NCBI RefSeq assembly: GCF_021018805.1
Contig: NC_086256.1
Coordinates: 13,892,032 to 13,956,031, forward strand
DNA: 64,000 nt
Origin: Prinia subflava
Lineage: Eukaryota > Chordata > Aves > Passeriformes > Cisticolidae
Reading direction: 5' to 3'
This document shows, piece after piece, positions 1 to 11,923 of the stretch; position 1 is the first letter of the stretch, and every line of letters starts with the position of its first letter. Made by a program: the position numbers and the translations under genes. A model generated the notes under the pieces. That model did not search any database. It was given only the letters and a program-made list of their open reading frames with translations, and was not told the DNA's origin.

Positions 1-3000
1 CTCATTTTTAGAAAAAAAAAAACCCTTTTTATTCAAATTAATGCCTAATTGTTAATGCTCACTAGTAATTCACAGTCTTTCAAAGACTTAAAGTTGACAT
101 AAAAAGTTAGCATACTATTATATCCCTTTAAAACCCCCATGAAATAAAATATAATTCAAAGGGTAGTTTTTTCCTGGGTGAATAAATTGCACATCTTTGA
201 GATTTCTTTCACCAATAATTTATATGAAGTGTTTTTGCATGTTTCTCCCACCTTCCACACCACCAAGATAAGCTTGGAAGGATAAAACACTATTACAAAT
301 TCACAGAAATTTCATGTTCAATGAACACTAAAGACTTGACAACCACCCACAAAAGTATAGAAAGCACAGACTTCTATCATACAGCTCTATTCTATATTTT
401 TCAAGAAAAGTTCATTCTGAGCAAGCAGGTAAGAATGATTTCCCCACCAAATCTCACAATATTCTGTCCTGTCGGTCCACTTGTTTTTCGTGCTCACAAT
501 CAGTATCAAGATCTTTGCCTCTTTACCTGCAACAATTCAGTATTAAGCATCTGATTTCATTTTCTCATGCTATACTCTAGTGCTTCCACTGCACCCTATA
601 GGGATATAACCGTGTTGGGTTTCAAGTGCTAAAAATAAACACATGCCAACCCAAGGACAAAGTTGAAAGGAAGCATACTTTAATGTAACCAAAGAAGAAT
701 ATATTTAGCATTTTGCTACTAAGCAAGGATGAAAATAAACATGTCAACACATCACTGTGTCTAACTGCGAAACCCACACCCTACTCAACTCTTTCTGCAG
801 CATTTATTATATATGAAGAGTGGATTTGGTCTTCATTTCTTTCTTCTGAAGAGTGGCTGTCAGTACTCTGTTACTACTGCTGGCCACAAAGGGCTCCTGA
901 ATTGCAGCGTAAAGCACCTCCATCCTTTTAGGCAGTCAGTTTTCCTATCAATTAACAGTAATGTAGCTATCTAAGGTGCATTTGGACAGTGATGCATATT
1001 AAACTTCAGTTTGGAATCCTTCCAAAAACAAATACAAGCGTAAGTGGGAAGTGGCATGACACACCACTACACTCCAGAAAGTGAAAAGTGATCCCTAAAT
1101 CAGAACACTTTCTTTTATCTTTCTTTCATTATTATTATTAATTTAGGCTCTCTGTAAAGCTGTACTGTTCCTCTGTCCTCAGAAAGAAATGCTCATAAAA
1201 ACCCCATGTGATTATATTTTGTAATATTGCTTTTGAAACAATGTGGATATTTTAACATTTTCAATTATCTGAACTTTAATTTTGAACACCAGGAAAACAA
1301 ACAGTACAATTGTATACAGTGGTCTTCATTTGGGAGATTCTGTATTCTGATTAAAGCTGATATTGAAAGCAAGAACCATTATGTCTGCTTTACTTAACCT
1401 TTCAAAACACAAAGCCAAAAATTTATTCTAATATATTATAGCTTGTTTCTAGGTATATGGAATTCAAGGCAGAGCAAAAATGTTAGTAAACGAGTAAAAA
1501 TTAATGTGGTAGAATTGTGAAACTATATTGTACAGCTGTATGAACACTTCAGAGAGAAGGCAAGGAGGAAAACCGGGAAATGCTCCTAGCAAAAAGCCAT
1601 TGCTTTATGCCCTACAGAACCTGTAGGTTATTGCCTTCACTACCATGAACAAGAGGATTCAGTAGACTGAAGGACTATGGAATCTCCTGGCGTGAAAAAT
1701 TCTGGCTCCAAGGGGTTGCAACCCTGGGACAGGAACATTTGCTCCACTGCCCGCCAGGTTCAAAGGCTGACTCCTTCAAAATGTCACCTTCTTCTCACAT
1801 ATCCATTCAACTGCAAATGATTCTTTTACCCATCAGTGTAGTAGACATCAACGAATTGCATTCTAAATTTAAAAATACATTAGTATTTTAAATATTAATG
1901 TTTAAAAGGTTCACTGCTTCTGGTAAACTTTCCAGGAAGCTCATAATGTCTGCAAAAGGGGTAGTTGCAAAGTATCTTTCTGGCAGGACTTTAGGTAAGC
2001 ATTAATGGAGCTCTAAAGAGCTCCTTGTGCTTAATAAGGGCCATTTGACTTCCATCAGTAGGATTCAAATGGCCCCAATTAACTTCTAGGTATGTAGAAA
2101 ATAAAAATTAATCGAGGGCTAAGTATTCTGAAGTTCACAAGGGAAAAACAAAATCCATATAATATGCTTCAGTATGAGTGCTGTGCTACTTGCAGTGAAA
2201 TTTCTTAGCTTTGACAATTTGTATGCACCTTTCCAAATAAAATGAACTCTCTCCTTTAGGGAAATCCAAACTATTCCTTTCCCACTCAGATCATTGTAGA
2301 GTCACTGTGTCAACTATGGATGATGGAAATACCTCATCAAAAAGAAAAAGACTGGCAAGCATTAATCTTTTTTGTCAGGGACTGATACAAGGCCTATCAA
2401 AAAAATTCAATGTCTTCATGACTTAGGATTGCCCCAAAAGCCACAACACTTCCAGGTAGTCATAACACTTGGAATTTTCTGAAGATTTGGGGAAAAATAC
2501 TGAAGTGAGAAATTAGCATCGTTGGCTTCCACAAGATACCTTTACACTGATAAAATCGTAGCATAAAATTTAAAAAACATTTGTAACTCATATCAAAAAA
2601 TTATCTTGCAACATGCTGCCATGTGCATTTTTTAAGATGGGCTTTGCAAAAGTAGATGCAGGGTAGCTTGGAAGATGATATCTATTTCTTTATTCCAGAC
2701 ACTAACATTTAATTTCAATTTCTTGTTTCCTAAGGATTTACATACTTAGATGAATGTGTTCTCAATTAGTATGAGACATCTGCAAGTATCTAGTAAATGC
2801 TAAAATATTCCTTAACACATTAAAATATAGGCAAGAAAAAAAAAGAAAAAAAAAAGCACAGACCATTAGAAAATGTGGATGTTCAAGAAAATTGCCATAT
2901 ATGTATCCTACAGAGATGTTTAAAATTTATAATAAATATCTATGGATGGAGATTCAAAATCCAGAAATCATACTTCAGTCATTCTTGATGTTGACAATTC

Positions 3001-4479
3001 AGAGCAAGCACATTCAGCAGTCAGCATCAATATGTCACATTTCACCTTCAAAATTTTATTTATGGGTTTCATAACCAACATACAGCATTAGAAACATCTT
3101 AGAGAAAAATCCTAACGATACAAAAAACTGCAAGAAGCCTTTGTGTCTAACTGCTTCTTGATCAATTAATCTCACAGTTTTTCAGACTTGTCCACTACTA
3201 AATCTATGCTGCCCATTTATCACTATCTGCTTTGGAAGAACATGGGAACAAATTTTATTTTGATTGCAAACCTGGGCCTCAGATTACTAAAATGACTGTT
3301 AGATTACTGGAATAATTACCTAATAACTGCTGACAGGCTTGATCTCCTGGTCTCTTCTAACACTCCCAAAGTGCTGGGCAGATCCCTTTGGAAATATGTG
3401 CAATGTATCCAAACCATCAGAAATCTAGAATAGGGGCATTTTTCTAAGAAAAAAAAAATTTAAAAATTGATAACTATTTTTCTGGACTTTCTTGCATAAT
3501 ATGGTCAATACCTGCAGGTGAAAACATAATTTGTCATTATAAAAGAATTCACATATTCTGTATTAAATAGCTCATGTAGTTTTCTGAAGCTTTGTAACAT
3601 TTTTCTCCAGAGAACCTTGCTTCAGAAGTAATAGCTCCATATGTCATCACAGATATTATATTTAGCCACCACATAGGAAAACCCCTGACATAATACCTGC
3701 TTCTCTAATTTTTTTAACTGTTATTGACAGGTCTTATTTTTACCAAAACCCCCATCACAGCACTTAAAACAGGGGTAAAATCTTCTACGGATGCCAGGTC
3801 ACTGTATATTTTGAGATGCTCTGCAGTATTTGGGGAACAACCAATTCCCACAGAGAAAAGTACTTCTAATCGTTCATATGTGGAAAGAACCAGCAGGATT
3901 CCTCTGATTATTTAGATAGGTACTAACACTCTGGTTAATTAATGAGGGATTTAGACAGAAAAGTATACTGAACTAGGGGTGGGTGGGATGTGTGTGTTTG
4001 GTTGGTTTAGAGGGAGTTTAAGAAGGAATAAAATCTAATTTTGGTACTCAAACTGCAAATACATAAGAAAGGCACAGAAGACATCAATATTGAGACCTTA
4101 AGTCAGTTTCAGAGAGTTCAGCAGTAAGTTCAAATTCCAGCATCAATTCTTTTCCCTTCTGCTTACAATTATGTGTCGTTTCAGCAGCAGAAATTCAAAA
4201 AGATCCCCCAGATTATGGGCTTCCAGCTAAGCGCAGAAAGCACAGGAAGATATTTGACTTGCATCTCCAGAGATTTAACTTGTTCTACATTTCAGCCTCC
4301 ACTGGGTACCACTGCCAAAAGACGATCCCATTTTAACCTTAACTGGCTCCGAAGAGACCCGGCCGTACATGCGATACGACCCGCACAGACGATGAGATCC
4401 GCATGCAGAAATTGGGGGGAGGGGGGCGAGAAGAGAAAATTAATACCTTTAATCCTGGAATGCCTGCTGGTTCCCTGTT
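1..4479. other. AT-rich non-coding stretch, probable intron of a minus-strand gene
   Basis: No convincing coding exon is visible on either strand; the reading frames are short and resemble no family I know. I looked on the minus strand for the start of TTLL7, the expected neighbour, and did not find it. The segment sits downstream, in minus-strand terms, of the CpG island at 4480-5720 and of a strong minus-strand splice donor at 4896. It therefore probably represents the first intron of that transcript. The + strand looks richer in A than T, as expected where the minus strand is the coding strand. Two small inverted repeats at 2007-2082 are the only local structure noticed. Confidence 0.5.
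2007..2082. repeat. Pair of adjacent inverted repeats (hairpin-forming)
   Basis: Positions 2007-2024 read GGAGCTCT-AA-AGAGCTCC, a perfect 8-bp inverted repeat around two bases. Immediately after, GGGCCATTTGA (2038-2048) is perfectly complementary to TCAAATGGCCC (2065-2075) around a 16-base spacer. Pairing extends outward to about 2031 and 2082 with two mismatches, giving an imperfect stem of about 18 bp. I do not recognise it as a known mobile element or small RNA. Confidence 0.6.
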
Positions 4480-4888
4480 TCTCACACTGCGACACGCGCA
4501 GTCATCCTCCCTCCCTGCGCGAGGGCTGCCCGCTGCATGGAGGAAACTTCCCGAGGGGCCGCTGCCCGCGCACCTGCCCGCGGCCCCGGGCGACAGCGCT
4601 GTCCGGGCGCCCCGGGCCACCGGAGAGGCGGCGGGGCTGCCGGCACTTCCCCGCGCTCCCGCCCCGCAGCATCGCCCCCGGCCCGGCGACACATCCCGCT
4701 CCGGCAGCCCCCGGTCGCCCAGCACCCCCGCAGCCCCGGGCCGGACACGGCTTCCCTTGCCCGCCGGCGATGCTGAATCACGGCGGGCCGCCGCTCCGCC
4801 GCCTCTCCCTCCCCGGGGTGGCAGCCTGTCCCCCGCCGCCGCGGGAGGAGGAGGAGGAGGAGGTGTCGCCCCGCCGGCCCCTCACCCT

Positions 4889-4900
4889 GACCTCACCTGC
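4889..4900 (-). other. Candidate splice donor of a minus-strand first exon
   Basis: Read on the minus strand this is GCAG|GTGAGG, close to the vertebrate 5' splice-site consensus. The exon would end at 4897 and the intron would begin at 4896. It lies inside the CpG island, as first-exon donors usually do. The upstream exon is probably non-coding 5' UTR. I cannot place the transcription start. Confidence 0.4.
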
Positions 4901-4973
4901 CGGGGCGCGGGCGGGCGGTCCTGGAGCGCTCCGGTGCTCGCGGGCGGCGCGTGCTGCGCCTCACGGGCGGCGC

Positions 4974-5063
4974 GATCCCGGGCGGGGCGATCCCGGGCGG
5001 GGCGATCCCGGGCGGGGCGATCCCGGGCGGGGCGATCCCGGGCGGGGCGATCCCGGGCGGCAG
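4974..5063. repeat. 15-bp tandem repeat made of GC boxes
   Basis: The unit GATCCCGGGCGGGGC starts at 4974, 4989, 5004, 5019, 5034 and 5049. The first five copies are perfect and the last is altered at its end; degenerate partial copies flank the array on both sides. Each perfect unit contains GGGCGGGGC, a Sp1/KLF-type GC box, so the array is a row of evenly spaced candidate binding sites. It lies between the minus-strand donor at 4896 and the + strand donor at 5199, so it may sit within or between promoters. Because the unit is a multiple of three, both strands give repetitive peptides in every frame; these are not evidence of coding. Confidence 0.9.
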
Positions 5064-5195
5064 CATCCGCGCCGGGCACGGGCGGGAGGAGGAGCGGGAG
5101 GTTACGGCGGGGAGCCGGGACAAACCATTCCCTGCGAGGGGGCACCGCCGGCGGGCGGGCGGCCGGGCGGGGCGCGGAGCGCGGGCCCTCCCACA

Positions 5196-5204
5196 CAGGT
5201 ACGT
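5196..5204 (+). other. Candidate splice donor on the + strand in the left CpG island
   Basis: CAG|GTACGT is a near-consensus donor with its GT at 5199-5200. It would fit a short non-coding first exon of a rightward transcript sharing the CpG island with the leftward gene. No downstream exon can be recognised, so this is only a candidate. Confidence 0.25.
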
Positions 5205-5831
5205 GCGAGGATTGCGCCCGAGGGACGGCGGGCGGCGTCCCGGAGCGGAGCGGGCGGCGCCGCGGGCGGGGGCAGCGGTGCCGGTCCGCCGGTGCCCCCC
5301 CGGCTCGCGGTGGAGCGGCCCGCGCTGTCTCGCTGCCGGAGGACGCGAGGGACCCGGCGGCCACGCGGGCAGCGCCCGGGGCGGCCCGCGGCCGCCGGGA
5401 GGAGCTGGGCGGGCCGGGCCGCGCTGCCCTCAGGGCCGGCTGCGGCCGTCTGCCTTCGGCCCCTCCGAGCCGCCGCACCCTCCGGCTGCCGGGAAGCGCC
5501 CTAGGAACCGTGCGGAGCGCTCCCCGGCCGAGGAGCCCGCGGCCGCCCCGAGCGCGCCCCGCCGTGAAGCGCAAGAGCCTCCCCGAGCGCCCGCGGGGCC
5601 GGGGCGGGCGGAGGCGCCCGCGGGCCCGGAGCTGCCGGCGGTTCCCTGCGCACGGCCCGGCGCCTGCCCGGTCCGCAAATCCGTGCCCTCTGCCCGCGCC
5701 TCCGGTCCTTTTCCTCTTCGCCTTTGGACCCGTAGCCAAATGTTTTCCTCCTGTGTGCACAACCGCTGTTTGCCACTCTGGAACAGCCATTTCGGGCTTT
5801 TCGTGAAATACTTAGCATCCGCACATAAAGG

Positions 5832-5840
5832 CACGTGACC
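5832..5840. promoter_or_regulatory. E-box at the edge of the left CpG island
   Basis: GCACGTGAC contains the palindromic CACGTG core followed by AC, the type of E-box bound by USF, MITF or TFE factors. It lies about 110 bp outside the CpG island, where proximal regulatory sites are common. This is a motif match only. Confidence 0.3.
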
Positions 5841-6723
5841 TAATCCGATAAATGCAATAAAGATTGCAAAAACAGGGAAACGCTTGTCAAATAAATTTTT
5901 TTTGGAATTTATCAGAAGATTAAAAAGTTTCACAAAAAGAAATACTTAAAGAATAAATTATAAAACCCCAACTGAAATTTAGTCAATTATCTCAGTAGAT
6001 TATGTAGTACCCTCCGTGTTTATCAAGGTTAGGAGCCCAATTCACAAGCAGTGGAACTCACTATGGCATTTGATTTTGGCTGCATTATGTTTGCCATGGA
6101 ACTAGCTATAATCTTTTATAGATGGTTTATTAATTATTTATCTTACTTTGTTCACACTATTACATTCTTGCATCACACGTTCCTCACTACTACATACCTT
6201 TAAAATCAATTCCATCAATCCTTTTCTGCACAATCTCTTGGTTAAAATAAAGCCTTCCGTGAGAATATCTACAACTACCTTTTTAAGGCAGTTAGAAATA
6301 AATATATTCAGTAGGCTTAGGTTCAAGTTTTCTATTTATTAATCAGAAAGAACTGAAAGTTGACAATGTAAATTAAAATTAAAATTTAATTGCAACTTGA
6401 TCGGCATTAAGTTATTTTGCTCTATTTTAACATCTTTTGAGGTAAGCTGATACTTTAATAGGAACAGATTGTGGGCTTCTTGCAAATGCTAAAATGATTG
6501 TTAAGGACAGAAAACCACATAAAAATCCTTTAGGAAATCCTAGAGAGATATCAGACTGTTCTCTCATGTGTGGTATCAATTTGTAGCCTGTAAAGTTGAA
6601 GAATATACTTTTGAAAGACATGATATTTTTCATTGGGTTGGATGACAGATTACATTGTGGTTTTTACTGATATGCAGAAATTATGATTTATTTGCCACTA
6701 AAACCTTTGTTGGGCTTTTTGGT

Positions 6724-6767
6724 AAAAAAAAAAAAAAAAAAAAACAAAAAAACAACAACAACAACAA

Positions 6768-6806
<39 letters not shown>
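6724..6806. repeat. A-rich simple repeat with (CAA)n core
   Basis: A run of 21 A is followed by a short (CAA)n block and then by nearly 40 more A. Such tracts often grow from the poly(A) tail of a retroposed sequence, but no recognisable retrocopy lies upstream and no AATAAA signal precedes it closely. Its length is likely to vary between individuals. Confidence 0.9.
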
Positions 6807-6808
<2 letters not shown>

Positions 6809-8515
6809 ACCACAGAGATATGATTTCTGTCCACAAACATGTAATCTGATAGAAGTTCCCATGCTTGTTTTTGTAGGTGAGTGTTTGTAGTAGCAGGTCT
6901 GAATTTTAGTGATGGGAAGCCCATGCTGAAGCAATGGGATGTAAGCTCGTCCCCATGTCAACAGTCTTTATTCTCACAACTGTGCCAAAGCTGTGTTCCA
7001 GGATGCTCCTGAGGAAAGGGCTGATTCTCTTTCCGATCGTCATTTGGAACGCTGCCACTGACTGCAGATGAAGCCGCTTACCAGGCTGACATGCATCGCT
7101 TGTTGTCTCTGGGTCAAAGCTTGGGCAAGGCCTGCAGCAGACCCTGCCTGCTTTGTTTAGCAGCGTGTCCACATTCCACAGCCCAAACCAGGCCACTCCA
7201 CCCCAAGCCATGTGCACACCTCTGCTGAGCAAAGTACATCGTATATTGGGAAGAGCATCAACCCACAAGCAGGAGTTTGTGATGAGAGATTCCACCCAAC
7301 TGTTGCTTTATAATTCACAGGCAAATCTGAAGTTTGGGAATAGAATTGTGGCCTGCTCGGCTCCTGGGAGGATTTTAGGAAAGCTTTCCCTTCCAGGTAC
7401 AGCTAATGCTTCCTCTCTTCAGAGGGCTGCTACCAATGGGTGCTGTTCTCAGCTGGGAAAGCACAACGCGTGACACATCCTCCCAGCAAAGGCCAGAGCC
7501 TCCCAGCAGAAATGCTTTTTCTCCTCTCCATTCCTGGGAGGCAGGAGGCATTAATCTCTTCCAGAACGTGCATTTAGTTGTTGTTTCCCAGAAGCAGATC
7601 AGATTTACTTTTTTTAATGCGATCTGCATTCTGAATCACTCTGAGAGTAAGTGGTTCTGGCTACCTCCATGTTGAAACATAAGAGCTAACAAAATGTAGT
7701 AAAGAACCAAAGCAGGGTATTAAATATACAGATGCTTAATTAGGAGCATTAAATAGAGTTATATTTTTAATATTGAGCTAGTTTAAATATTGAATATTGA
7801 TGCACTTGAGAACAGATGTGCCTAGATAATTATTGTAAATAGAACTAGTAAGAAAAATACCTTTTATATGGCATGGCATGGAGATTATCTTATGAATTTC
7901 ACAAATGAACAAATAGGAAAGCCAGAAAACCAGAGATCAGAAAGTAATCTACATATTTCTAAGAATTTTCTTAGGTTTTTCCTATTTTTCCAAACAGAAG
8001 TTCTGGATTCCTTTATGAATTTAATTGTTACAGTTGAAGAATAGTGAGGGCAATCAGATCAGGTCTATCTTTCAGAGAAATATTGATGATTTATTTGAAC
8101 ACAGTTCCTGTTTCACCCTTCCTGTTACTACAAACATATTCCCTGAATAACGATGAGCACTGTAATGCTGTATATTTAATCCATCTCCAAGTCAGTAAAT
8201 AAAATGTCCTCAAATTACAAAGAGGATAATTCAATTCTCTAAAGAACACTGGTATTTGAACAAAGTCACAAAGTAGACTTGGAAATGCAGACCTATTTCT
8301 CCTGCTTACTCAACCACCAGCTTACAGAGCTGCAGTAGGATGCACAGTCTGATGTGTTCCAGAAAAGTTAAAGTTGCATTTTTCCTCTGCTGTTGAAACA
8401 GGCTCTATCCTTGTGCAACTGTTAGTACTGGCAAATGCCAAAAAGAGCTTCTCAACATTAAATGTGACAATCATGAAGTTCAAAAGCTTTGAATCAGAAT
8501 CTGCATATAGATTGA

Positions 8516-8542
8516 TAATAGGAATAATAGCTATTCCTATTA
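8516..8542. repeat. 11-bp perfect inverted repeat
   Basis: TAATAGGAATA (8516-8526) and TATTCCTATTA (8532-8542) are perfect reverse complements around the five-base loop ATAGC. The sequence is AT-rich, so a chance origin is plausible. Confidence 0.6.
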
Positions 8543-11500
8543 GATAATAGCTATAAAATAGTGAGTTTTCTTCTGTTTGCACAATACTCAGAATATATTT
8601 ACTAAGCAGATAATTACACTTTTCTAAACAGGTCCATTTTCCCACTTGCTACAAAGCCATGTCCAAATATAATCTGTGCTGTCATAAACCATCCATTTCC
8701 TAGTGTCAGCCTAGAAAACATTACCAATGAAGAAACAAGATTCAGCTCAAATTCCATCCCTGTACTTTATATTCCTTTAGGATTCTTCCTCCAATATTTC
8801 TCAGCCCATACATAATTTTTCCTTCAAAAAGCAACCCCTATTTCTTTATAAACCATCTGCTCAGCATGTTAGCAAAATCCATGCAACAGCTTCCCAGCAG
8901 GACCAACACCTGCTAACAGGGGATGGTGTTTCAGGCAGATATTGCCAGCCTGTCACAGCTTCTTATCCCCTCTCTCTCTAATCTTCAGAGTTCTGCCTGG
9001 GATTATCTCCTGCAAATCAAATGCCCAGCAAGATGGCCTGTTACTTTTTTATGTATCAGCAAACATGCATTTGATTGAGTTCATTAGTGCTGTAAACATC
9101 TTTTATTATACAGATCAATGTGAATTTACAAGCTGGAGCAATATGATATTGACATAATGTAGCATTTCATATACAATAACTTTTTATAGTCCTCATCACT
9201 CCAAACATGCTCTGGGTGAAATTCAGTACTGATGTAAGCAGATACCATAACACCAAGGCTATCCACAGACTACAGGCAATTATCCTCAAGCTTAATGAGG
9301 TTCCTTTGGTTCAGGCATGATTTTGAACAGCTTTAAGATAGGAACACTTCTATTTTAAACCACATAAAATATCATTTCGGAGCATCTGTATCTGTTTAGT
9401 AATCAAAGCTTGGAGGTTCTTCTTCAAATATCTTCAAGTTTCCATCTGCTGTCTGCCTCTGTTTAAGAAAGGAAGTCCCAGAATTTCAGCAGTTTGGAGA
9501 AACATTTCCTTTTGTGGAGCAGCCATGAAAAAATTATTCTGCTGTATGAAGGCTGTAAGATCAAATGAGGCATAAGTTAAAAGAAAGTGGAAACTTGCAT
9601 CTGTTGTCAAGTGTAACTATGGTCATCCAGGAAATAAACCCAGTTTTTGTAAGTACTCACAAACTGGGGCAAGTTCATACAATGTTACTAAATACTTACA
9701 CTATTGCTGGCATGCAGGCCCAAGCAGAAAGAGGGATGTGAGCTGCCCCTCCTCTGCAGCTGGACATGGTCATGAAATCATTATTTTAAACAATATGGTC
9801 AAATATAAAAAAAGTAGGTATGAGACTTCCACCCCAGGAGAGTTGTGCTTTTTCCCTGTGCATGTCCTTTCACGGTGTAAAGGTTCTCAGTATCTGTTCA
9901 ATCCATACCTTATCAGGTGTAAGTGGAAATTAATCCGTACAGGTTTGTTGAAATAAGTCTGAAGTGATTGGCTCATTACTTTGATGGGACAACTATTGGG
10001 TGTTATATTACTGTCACCATAACCATTTTTAAGATAGATAATTGGTGTCTAAACTTTACAGCTTAAAGGAGCTCTACAAAAAGGCAGACCCAAAGTGGAC
10101 AAACCCAAGCAAGAATCATACCCTAAGGCACTATCGCAGGGACAAGGCAGATCCAAAGTCAGTCAATAGACAAGGATGAGCTCCAGCAGTTACCAGACAG
10201 GTGCATAACAAAACCAGGAGTGAATCCAAGCTGAGGAGCTGCCTGAGCCACAGCCAGGTTGTGGCTGTACAGGTGATCAGCACTCCTCCAGTGTAACTGC
10301 AGCAAGAACTGGGAACTCAGAGCTGATGGTAAATAGAGCTCCTGAGCCCATGGCTGTGGGGAGGTCTCAGCTGAGGCTTCCCAGCTCCTTTAACACATGT
10401 AAGTGCTCTCAGTGCCCTGACAAGATTTAGAGGAACCTGTAATTTAATTTATTTATTTTATTTAATTTGAAATTCTGTAGTAGAGATTGTAGGACTTTTG
10501 TGTTTGTGTTATCTTTCACAAGGAACTTTTGTACAATATATCTCATATTAACCAATATTTATCTGGATAGGCATATGAAATTTAATTCAGAGTGTAGAAG
10601 GAACTTCCCTGTTCAGCAGTAGAGTTTTGTTTGCCCTTTCAATCAAATATTGCTTGCTATTTACAACAGGAATTTCTGGTTCTAGAAAAGGTAAACAAAA
10701 CAGGGGTTAACTTGCAGGACAACTAAGGATACCCATACACAGGTAACATTTTCTACAGACTGAATAATATCTATTTGCACTTGTTCTGTGACATTTAGAG
10801 ACTGTAAAATTGTCTGTATTATGTAGCACTCACCAACAGGAACTATTAACAAAGATTGTAAAATAAACTGAAATGTGCGGAGTGACCACTTGTGGAAGCA
10901 CCCTATGAACTGATCTCACCGAAAAAATGCAAATTTCCATGTGCAAAATAACTCACATCTCCAAACCTGTTTTATCCCTCCTTAAGATAATGAGGAGGAT
11001 GCAAATGTAGAACAGATAGCCTGATATTAGCCTTCATCTTTAAAGCACAGTGCTCCCATTAAAAATAAGAATTTTGCTACCAATGATCCAGAGCAGACAG
11101 TGGCAGATTATGGATTTGCTACAATCCAAGTCCCATCCTACTCCTATGTCAGACTAAAAGTCTGCTGCAATAGAGTGAGTAGAAGAGAAAGAAATGTCAC
11201 ATTTTATAAAAAGTGCAGTGGACCCAGCAGCTCCATGAAGATTTGATAAGATTTTACCATTCAAAGATCCAGCCACAGTAACAGAGGACTAAAATTGTCA
11301 TTCAATTTAATTATTCTGCATTTTACCCTGTTTTGATTAAGTTATGTTTTCTGATTACTTCATTGTTATTTTAAAGACTATGTAGGACTTAAGATTGTGT
11401 GAATTTGGATTACATACACAAAAATTGCTTTATATTCTTTTTCCTCTCTCAAAAATGAAGGCAAGAATGACGTTCACTGGATTCAACCAAAAATTCTAAT

Positions 11501-11903
11501 AACTTAATATTCATTTTTGAGATCCAGTTAGCCTAAGAGAGCTACTGTTTAAGAGTTTTTTCATCATTTAATCACAAACTCAGAGATTTTATATATGAAA
11601 TGTTATAAGTTTTTTATAGCTAAAGTTTAGGAGGAGTGCTTATATCGAGTACAAGTTATAGAGCTATCATGTTAACACAAACTAAATGGAGATTTTCACC
11701 TTAAACATTAGAGATATAAAATGGAGTTCAAAGTTAATTAGTTTTTAATCTATAACCAAGTTCACCTATCTATGTATCTCCCATGGATAGCAATTATTTT
11801 ATAGACAGCAGGAGGGATATATAGGAATAATACAATATTTTAAAGCTGGAAAAGAAGTAATGTAGTAACTATATATTACTACTTTTAAAAATAACATACA
11901 GCA

Positions 11904-11923
11904 GTAATAATAATAATAATAAT
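11904..11923. repeat. (TAA)n microsatellite
   Basis: About six uninterrupted TAA units in intergenic DNA. No functional association is visible. Confidence 0.85.

Larger units (their letters stand above)
4480..5720. promoter_or_regulatory. CpG island promoter, probable TTLL7 promoter (possibly bidirectional)
   Basis: GC content and CpG density rise abruptly near 4480 and fall near 5720, while both flanks are AT-rich. The island carries many GC boxes, a GGA repeat near 4850, and a 15-bp tandem array at 4974-5063. A consensus donor on the minus strand (CAG|GTGAGG, at 4896) and another on the + strand (CAG|GTACGT, at 5199) suggest first exons in one or both directions. PRKACB, transcribed rightward, has TTLL7 as its head-to-head upstream neighbour in mammals, so a leftward TTLL7 promoter is the best guess. 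That identity rests on synteny, because no TTLL7 protein sequence is seen. Long open frames here reflect the lack of stop codons in GC-rich DNA. Confidence 0.75.

Noticed and set aside
1..4896. Search for TTLL7 coding exons on the minus strand
   Set aside because: No peptide resembling the TTLL7 N-terminus or tubulin-ligase core was found. The gene is inferred from neighbourhood only and is not annotated as a coding feature.
4173..5806. Open frames of 443, 467, 302 and 295 codons in the left CpG island
   Set aside because: They overlap on both strands and in all frames, are rich in Arg, Pro, Gly and Ala, and arise because GC-rich DNA has few stop codons. The 15-bp array explains the repetitive peptides.
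6906..7473. Overlapping open frames (129 codons minus, 106 codons plus)
   Set aside because: No recognisable motifs, no splice context and opposite-strand overlap. A chance or decayed repeat origin is more likely.
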